DNA of 64,000 nucleotides from JBBQTQ01 sp038213135 (GTDB lineage: Bacteria; Actinomycetota; Thermoleophilia; Gaiellales; Gaiellaceae), in the NCBI GenBank assembly GCA_038213135.1, contig JBBQTQ010000003.1, forward strand, positions 1 to 64,000. The letters run 5' to 3'. This document shows, one piece after another, positions 56,288-61,731 of this stretch (positions are counted from its first letter, which is position 1; every line of letters starts with the position of its first letter). The notes beneath the pieces were generated by a model. It worked only from the letters and a program-made list of their open reading frames with translations. It made no database searches and was not told the DNA's origin. A program made the translations under genes and the position numbers.

Positions 56288-57395
56288 CGAGCGCCTGGGC
56301 CGGCTCGCCGACGTCCTCGTCGACTACTCGACCTCGGTGCGCGAGGGCGACCGCGTGCTGATCGAGGCGCCGGAGCTCGCGACCCCGCTGGTCCTCGAGC
56401 TCTACCGGCGCGCGCTGGCCGCCGGCGCGTTCCCGACGACGAGAGTCTCGCCCGCAGGCTTGTCGGAGATCTTCTACCGCGAGGCCTCCGACGAGCAGCT
56501 GGACTGGCTCAGCCCGATCCGCGTCGCCGAGATGGAGGACGCCGACGTCCGGATCGCGATCGAAGGGCCGACGAACACGCGCGGCTTGACGAGCGTCGAT
56601 CCGGCGCGCGTCGCTCGCTACTCGCGCACGACGGAGCCCGTCGCGAACCGCTCGCTCGAGCGCGCGGCAGCCGGGGAGCTGCGCTGGGCGCTCAGCGCCT
56701 TCCCGACGGACGCCTCGGCTCAGGACGCGGCAATGTCGCTACGCGAGTACGAGGACTTCGTCTATCGCGCCTGCTTCCTCGACGACGGCGACCCGATCGA
56801 GCGCTGGCAGCGCTTCGGCGAGCACGTCGAGGCGGTGGCGGCGTTCCTCGACCAGAAGAGCGAGCTGCGCGTCGTTGCCGAGGACACCGACCTGACGCTG
56901 GGTGTGGCGGGGCGGACCTGGATCCCCTGCCGCGGCCACGAGAACTTCCCCGACGGCGAGGTCTTCACCGGCCCGGTCGAGACGAGCGTGGAGGGGACGA
57001 TCCGCTTCACCTTCCCGGCGGTCTTCAACCGGCGCGCTGTCGACGACGTGATGCTCCGCTTCGCGGGCGGCGAGGTGGTCGAGGCGACCGCGAGCCGCGG
57101 TCAGGAGCTGCTCGAGCAGATGCTCGGCATGGACGAGGGCGCGCGCCGCCTCGGTGAGTTCGCCTTCGGCCTCAACCCGGCGATCTCGACCTTCACGCGA
57201 AACATCCTCTTCGACGAGAAGATCGGCGGCACGATCCACATGGCCCTCGGCACCGGCTATCCGGAGAGCGGCAGCCTCAACCGCTCGGCGCTGCACTGGG
57301 ACATGATCTGCGACCTCCGCGGCAGCAGCGAGGTCTACGCGGACGGCGAGCTCGTGTACCGGGACGGCGCGTTTTTGAACGGCTTGACATCCTAG
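56280..57395 (+). CDS. M29 family aminopeptidase (second of a tandem pair)
   Basis: 371 residues, clearly paralogous to the preceding gene over its whole length (RLADVLVDYSTSVREGDRVLI, GHENFPDGEVFTGPVETSVEGTIRF, NRSALHWDMICDLRG). Tandem duplication followed by divergence is the simplest history. ATG at 56280 overlaps the first copy's end. The last codons hold the AGGAGG site that serves the decayed gene at 57404. Confidence 0.93.
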   Translation: MSDERLGRLADVLVDYSTSVREGDRVLIEAPELATPLVLELYRRALAAGAFPTTRVSPAGLSEIFYREASDEQLDWLSPIRVAEMEDADVRIAIEGPTNTRGLTSVDPARVARYSRTTEPVANRSLERAAAGELRWALSAFPTDASAQDAAMSLREYEDFVYRACFLDDGDPIERWQRFGEHVEAVAAFLDQKSELRVVAEDTDLTLGVAGRTWIPCRGHENFPDGEVFTGPVETSVEGTIRFTFPAVFNRRAVDDVMLRFAGGEVVEATASRGQELLEQMLGMDEGARRLGEFAFGLNPAISTFTRNILFDEKIGGTIHMALGTGYPESGSLNRSALHWDMICDLRGSSEVYADGELVYRDGAFLNGLTS

Positions 57396-57403
57396 GAGGC
57401 TTC

Positions 57404-57792
57404 GTGCTTGACGCATCCGCGCAGGCGGCGTCATCGGTTCGGTGTTCCTTCTGCCAGAAGCTGGCGCCCCAGGTCAACAAGATGATCGCCGGGCCAGGGA
57501 TCTACTCTGCGACCAGTGTGTCCGCGTCTGCGTGGGCATCCTTGACCACGCTCCTCCGGGACCTGACGCGAGCGAGTCGCAGCTCCCGTCTTGGCAGTCG
57601 ATGACCGACGGCGAGGTTCTCCGTCGCCTTCCTCGGATCGCCTCAGTGGCATCGCAAGCCGAGGGCGGGCTGCAGCGCTGAGTCGGAGAGGCTCGCCGTC
57701 GCGGCGCGTCTTGGGCACACGTCGGGGAAGCCCTCGGCATGTCACGGCAATCCGCGTGGGAGCGCTTCTCCAGGGGTGAATCGGAGGGCTGA
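57404..57792 (+). pseudogene. Decayed ClpX-type C4 zinc finger / HTH protein
   Basis: GTG at 57404 follows a good AGGAGG (57394-57399). The product starts with CSFCQKLAPQVNKMIAGPGIY and then loses its frame. The adjoining frame continues the same domain with LCDQCVRVCVGILDH, MTDGEVLRRLPRIASVASQAEGGLQR, a TGA at 57679-57681 where a Trp (TGG) is expected, and then an HTH (GASWAHVGEALGMSRQSAWERFS). One base appears lost near 57505 (IY-[L]-CDQC). So one frameshift and one nonsense codon break an otherwise recognisable zinc-finger/HTH protein of a type common in actinobacteria. Confidence 0.75.
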
Positions 57793-57867
57793 CCACCGTC
57801 GGGGGACATTTCGAACACTGGCGCACGCTGCGGGCTTGTCTCGCGAACCTGTCCGTGTGAACCTTGT

Positions 57868-58527
57868 GTGGTGACCGCGGACGGTCCGGATCGAGGCGCG
57901 GCGCGGCAGCGGGTGCGCCATGTAATCGAGCGTCTGGTTCGTGATGGTGCGGCCGTCGCGGGGGACGGCACGGCTCATAGCTTGTTCCCCGTTGCCGTGG
58001 GCGCTGTCGAGGGGGAGGCGTTGCGGGACTGGGTCATACGCGAACGCGCGACCCGTACGGCGCTGTTCATCTGCGAAGGCCTGCTCGCGAACGGCAGCAC
58101 GACCGCCCGACACGTCGTCGTAGACCCGTACCAGGCGACGAGATTCGCCAACTGCGGACTGCAGTTCCTCGACGAAGCGGGGCTGGCGGAGCTGGTGGAG
58201 TACCACGCAGAGGAGTCGCAGGTTGCACTGCCACGATTCCTGAGTGAAGGTCGGACTTTCGACGCCGCGTTCGTCGACGGCAACCACCGTTTCGACCGAG
58301 TTTTCATCGACCTGGTTTACCTTGGGCGCCTGGTGCGCCCGGGAGGAATCGTGTTCGTCGACGACTACCAGCTGCCCGCAGTCGGGCGCGCAGTCTCCTT
58401 CTGCCTGACGAATCTCGGGTGGACGGTCGAAGAGGTTTCAGCTGCGGATGATCTGCACCAGTGGGCCGTGACCCGCACCTCAGAATCGCCGGACACGCGG
58501 CCATTCGACTTCTACGTCGACTTCTAG
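57868..58527 (+). CDS. Class I SAM-dependent methyltransferase-like protein lacking a clear motif I
   Basis: 219 residues. Motifs after the SAM site are normal for the Methyltransf_24-type family: ALFICEGLLANGSTTARHVVVDPYQ, FDAAFVDGNHRFDRVFIDLVYLGRL and RPGGIVFVDDYQLPAV. Just before ALFICEG, where family members carry a Gly-rich ExGxGxG SAM loop, this protein reads RDWVIRERATRTALF. The loop seems to be missing by a short in-frame deletion. The protein may not bind SAM. GTG at 57868; a second GTG follows directly. Confidence 0.7.
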   Translation: MVTADGPDRGAARQRVRHVIERLVRDGAAVAGDGTAHSLFPVAVGAVEGEALRDWVIRERATRTALFICEGLLANGSTTARHVVVDPYQATRFANCGLQFLDEAGLAELVEYHAEESQVALPRFLSEGRTFDAAFVDGNHRFDRVFIDLVYLGRLVRPGGIVFVDDYQLPAVGRAVSFCLTNLGWTVEEVSAADDLHQWAVTRTSESPDTRPFDFYVDF

Positions 58528-58622
58528 CACCGCAGTCCGCCGCCCAAAGGACATTCCCATCACTCGCGCACACGACGGTCTTTGGGGGGCCGCTGACGCC
58601 TTCCGAGTCGTAGAGTCTCGGC

Positions 58623-59117
58623 ATGATCGCGTTCCTCCTGGCGCTTACGCTTGCTCCCTGGACCGATTCCCTTGAGTTCCGTCCCGTGCCTGGATGGCAG
58701 ACCGGCACGAGCGGCAACACGCACTCGGTGTACGTTGGCCGTGGCACCCGAGTGACCGCACCGCTGGAGTCGGCAGGGTGGATCGCAAAGAACGTTCGCT
58801 ACCGAGACCACGCGACCGCCGACCCTCCGAACGAGACGCTCCCTCACTTGCCGTCGAACGCCGTGATCGTATGGGCCGTGATCTTCAACCCTGAGACCGG
58901 GGAGAAGCCGATCCGCCTTGACGTCGATAGGGCGAGACGCTTCGATTGCTGCGAGGCGGCATACGTCGCGGGCGGCGAGTACGAACTGACAGGCTCTGGC
59001 CCCGGTCACGCGTACTCCGTCATCGTTCGCATCTACTTCGGGTCACATCCGACCAGCAGCCTTCGCGCCCAGGCCCAGCGTGCGCTGAATCAACTCGAGC
59101 TGCCGTCGCCTCGATAA
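58623..59117 (+). CDS. Secreted hypothetical protein
   Basis: 164 residues with a weak N-terminal signal (IAFLLALTLAPWTDS). Beta-rich body: FRPVPGWQTGTSGNTHSVYV, PSNAVIVWAVIFNP, then FDCCEAAYVAGGEYELTG with a Cys pair and a closing helix (SSLRAQAQRALNQLEL). A TAGAGT box lies 6 nt before the ATG. Function is unknown; the family is not recognised. Confidence 0.65.
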   Translation: MIAFLLALTLAPWTDSLEFRPVPGWQTGTSGNTHSVYVGRGTRVTAPLESAGWIAKNVRYRDHATADPPNETLPHLPSNAVIVWAVIFNPETGEKPIRLDVDRARRFDCCEAAYVAGGEYELTGSGPGHAYSVIVRIYFGSHPTSSLRAQAQRALNQLELPSPR

Positions 59118-59190
59118 AAGGCGTCAACTCGCGCGACATTCCCGATCGCTGGCCCACGGCAGCGGCCTCTCGCTCGAAGGGATAGTTGCC

Positions 59191-59235
59191 TTGACACGAA
59201 CACGCGTTCGCTCTAGACTTGCGAACAGATGTTCG
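59191..59235 (+). promoter_or_regulatory. SOS promoter: sigma-70 boxes with two LexA operators
   Basis: TTGACA (59191-59196) and TAGACT (59214-59219) are 17 nt apart. CGAACACGCGTTCG (59197-59210) fills the spacer and CGAACAGATGTTCG (59222-59235) covers the expected start site and the ATG. Both match the Gram-positive/actinobacterial LexA box CGAAC-N4-GTTCG exactly. Repression by LexA and induction by DNA damage are expected. Confidence 0.85.
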
Positions 59236-59468
59236 TAAGGATCGCATCCCTGCTCGCCGTCGTCGCCGCGATCGTGGCATTCGCGGCACGTCCCTCGGGT
59301 GGGGCGGGGCCGCAGCAGACATACGTGGTGAAGGCAACTGACACGCTCTGGTCGATCGCCACGACGCACTACGCGGGTGACCCGCGCGAGGGGATCTGGA
59401 AGCTCGAGCACCTGAACCATCTGCGCGGAGCGCTGCTCAATCCAGGGCGGAAGCTGCTCCTTCCGTAG
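59229..59468 (+). CDS. LysM-domain membrane mini-protein, probable SOS division inhibitor (YneA/ChiZ/DivS-like)
   Basis: 79 residues. One N-terminal hydrophobic segment (IASLLAVVAAIVAFAA), a short linker and a single LysM domain (YVVKATDTLWSIATTHYAGDP ... LNHLRGALLNPGRKLLLP). This is the layout of YneA (Bacillus) and of ChiZ/DivS (actinobacteria), SOS-induced proteins that halt cell division after DNA damage. The promoter carries two perfect LexA boxes. The ATG is 9 nt after the -10 box, so the mRNA is leaderless and the second operator overlaps the start codon. Unlike the known cases, lexA is not adjacent. Function is inferred. Confidence 0.82.
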   Translation: MFVRIASLLAVVAAIVAFAARPSGGAGPQQTYVVKATDTLWSIATTHYAGDPREGIWKLEHLNHLRGALLNPGRKLLLP

Positions 59469-59504
59469 ACGGGGGCGAAGAGGAGCCGCGCCTAGAATCG
59501 GCGG

Positions 59505-60500
59505 GTGGACCTCGACGTCGTCTTCCTCGGCACCGCTGGCTCGATGCCAACGGCGCAGCGCTCGCCGACGGCGCTCATGGTGCGCCGCGGCGGTGAGCGG
59601 CTGCTCTTCGACTGCGCGGAGGGCACGCAACGCCAGATGCTCGGCTCGGCGGTCGGGCTCGTCGATCTGCGCGAGGTCTTCCTGACCCACTACCACGCCG
59701 ACCATTACCTCGGTCTGCCCGGAATGCTGAAGACGTTCGCCCTGCGCGGGCGGGAGGTGCCGATCAAGATCTACGGGCCGCGTGGCCTGCGCGAGCTCTT
59801 CGGCGCGCTGCGCCGGATCTTCGGGCGGCTCACCTACGAGTACGAGCTCGTCGAGCTCGCCCCGGGGGAGAGGCTCGAGCGTGGCGACTACTACCTCGAG
59901 ACCTTCGCCGTGTCGCACGGCGTCACGGCGATCGGCTACGCGCTCGTCGAGTACCCGCGGCCGGGGCGCTTCGACGTCGCCGCAGCCGACGCGCTCGGTA
60001 TCCCGTCCGGCCCGGAGCGCGGCACGCTCCAGCACGGGGAGCCGGTCACCCTTCCCGACGGCCGGGTGATCACGCCGGACACGGTCCTCGGGCCGCCGCG
60101 GCCGGGGCGCAAGCTGGCAATCACGGGCGACACTGGGCCCGAGCGAGGCATCCTGCCGGCCGTCCATGGCGCCGACTTGCTCGTCCACGAGGCGACGTTC
60201 CTCGACGAGGAGCGCGAGCGCGCCCGCGAGACAGCGCACTCGACCGCGATCGACGCCGCCGAGCTGGCGCGCGACGCCGAGGTCGGCATGCTCGCCCTGA
60301 CGCACCTCTCGAGCCGCTACTTCGGGCCCGAGGTCGCGCGCGAGGCTCGCACCGTCTTCCCGGAAACGGTCGTCCCGAGGGACTTCGACATCATCGACCT
60401 CCCCTTCAGGGAGCGCGGCACGCCTAAGCTTCTGAAGGGCGGGGCGCTTCATCGCCGCGCCGAGGAACCGGTGCCGATCGCCGAAGGGAGCCCGTTGTGA
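59505..60500 (+). CDS. rnz: Ribonuclease Z
   Basis: 331 residues. It trims tRNA 3' ends. DLDVVFLGTAGSMPTAQRSPTA opens the protein. The metal motif is LTHYHADHYLGLPGML (HxHxDH). The flexible-arm region (~150-200), AITGDTG, LLVHEATFLDEERERARETAHST and LTHLSSRY complete the family pattern. GTG at 59505, 6 nt after a TAGAAT box, so leaderless. The next gene overlaps by 4 bp. Confidence 0.95.
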   Translation: MDLDVVFLGTAGSMPTAQRSPTALMVRRGGERLLFDCAEGTQRQMLGSAVGLVDLREVFLTHYHADHYLGLPGMLKTFALRGREVPIKIYGPRGLRELFGALRRIFGRLTYEYELVELAPGERLERGDYYLETFAVSHGVTAIGYALVEYPRPGRFDVAAADALGIPSGPERGTLQHGEPVTLPDGRVITPDTVLGPPRPGRKLAITGDTGPERGILPAVHGADLLVHEATFLDEERERARETAHSTAIDAAELARDAEVGMLALTHLSSRYFGPEVAREARTVFPETVVPRDFDIIDLPFRERGTPKLLKGGALHRRAEEPVPIAEGSPL

Positions 60501-60730
60501 CCGGAATGGTGCAAGTCGCACTCGCAGAGGACGTCACCTCCGCCGAGGAGATCCGCGCGATCCTCCGCGCTGCCGGCATCGAGTCCGAGCTCGAAACCGC
60601 GGTCGACCATCACCCGAGCGCGACCGAGGACGCACCGCAGAAGGTGCTCGTCGACGAGAGCAACGTCGAGGCCGCCCAGCACGCGATCGAGACGATGAGC
60701 GACCCCGACGAGCTGATCGCCGAGCCGTAA
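60497..60730 (+). CDS. DUF2007-like putative signal transducing protein
   Basis: 77 residues. VQVALAEDVTSAEEIRAILRAAGIESELE and KVLVDESNVEAAQHAIETM match the small ferredoxin-like DUF2007 fold. The GTG start overlaps the rnz stop (GTGA). Its own stop TAA is in GTAA, which also contains the likely start of the next gene. Function is unknown. Confidence 0.75.
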   Translation: MTGMVQVALAEDVTSAEEIRAILRAAGIESELETAVDHHPSATEDAPQKVLVDESNVEAAQHAIETMSDPDELIAEP

Positions 60731-61452
60731 CCGCGAAGCCCGACTTTGACCGGCTGGCGGCGAGCTACGACCGCCTCCGCCCAACGGACACCGAGCTGCT
60801 GGAGAAGTTGCTCCTCGTTCTCGGCGCGCCGGGCCGGCTGCTGGACGTCGGCTGCGGCACGGGCAGCCTCGCCGCGGCGCTCGCCGAGCGCGGCTTCCGG
60901 GTCTGGGGCGTCGACGCCTCGCCCGAGATGGTCGCCGCAGCGCGCGCCAAGTCGGTCGCTGCCAAGCGGGCCCGGGCGGAGTCGCTGCCGTTCAAGGGCA
61001 GCTGGTTCGACCGGGTCGTCTTCCAGCTCGTCGCGCACCTGGTCGACCGCCCGCAAGCGTTCGCGGAGGCGCATCGCGTGCTCGCCGACGGCGGCCGGAT
61101 CGCCGTCGTCACCTTCGCGCCGGAGCACTTCGCCGGCTTCTACCTGAACCGCCTCTTCCCCTCGATCCTCCGGATCGACGGCGAGCGCTTCCCAGCGCCC
61201 GAGCAGCTGACCGCAGAGCTCACGGACGCCGGCTTCGACCCGCCGCGCTTCACCGAGCACCGCCGCGAGGTCGTCCAGAGCCGCGACGACGTGCTCGAGC
61301 GCATCCGCGCCCGCCACATCTCGACACTCGAGCTGATCCCGCAGGACGAGTACGAGGAGGGCCTCGCGCGCGCCGAGCGCGAGCTGCCCGACCCCGTCCG
61401 ATCGACGAGAAACTGGCTGATCGCCGCCGCGGCCGCTAGAGGGGCGGGGTGA
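60727..61452 (+). CDS. Class I SAM-dependent methyltransferase
   Basis: About 241 residues. KPDFDRLAASYDRLRP at the N-terminus, motif I RLLDVGCGTGSLAAALAERG, GVDASPEMVAAAR and the motif IV/VI region (FDRVVFQLVAHLVDRP, HRVLADGGRIAVVTF) are all intact. The substrate is unknown. The domain clearly begins before the first ordinary start (TTG 60808). The only codon in place is GTA at 60727, in a GTAA overlap where GTGA would be expected. So the start is either non-canonical or altered. It overlaps the convergent gene by 17 bp. Confidence 0.8.
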   Translation, partial: VTAKPDFDRLAASYDRLRPTDTELLEKLLLVLGAPGRLLDVGCGTGSLAAALAERGFRVWGVDASPEMVAAARAKSVAAKRARAESLPFKGSWFDRVVFQLVAHLVDRPQAFAEAHRVLADGGRIAVVTFAPEHFAGFYLNRLFPSILRIDGERFPAPEQLTAELTDAGFDPPRFTEHRREVVQSRDDVLERIRARHISTLELIPQDEYEEGLARAERELPDPVRSTRNWLIAAAAARGAG

Positions 61453-61675
61453 TGCCTTCGGGCCGCCGCAGTCGAACGCCGAGTTTTGCCAGACCGTTGT
61501 AGAGCTGTTGGTAGCGGTCTCGCCTGCCGACGGCCAGCGCGGATCGATCGTCCGCGAGCTCGGCGATCATGCGCTCGTGGTACTTCGCATACCAGGTAGC
61601 CGCGCCGACGACAGCTTCCAGTTCCCGGCTCGACAGCTCCTCGAGGACCGGAACTTGGGCGGCATTGACGGACAC
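61436..61675 (-). CDS. Small hypothetical protein beside the restriction-modification gene
   Basis: 79 residues from GTG at 61675 (ATG at 61714 adds 13 low-complexity residues). Helical throughout: VPVLEELSSRELEAVVGAATWYAKYHERMI, then AVGRRDRYQQLYNGLAKLGVRL. It is divergent from the Type IIG gene with 56 bp between starts. It could be a controller or simply a neighbour; no HTH pattern is obvious. The family is not recognised. Confidence 0.6.
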   Translation of the reverse strand: MSVNAAQVPVLEELSSRELEAVVGAATWYAKYHERMIAELADDRSALAVGRRDRYQQLYNGLAKLGVRLRRPEGITPPL

Positions 61676-61731
61676 GTGGGCGATGCTAGCGGCGGCTCCG
61701 GCCGACATCGTCAAGAGTCTGAATCGAGACT

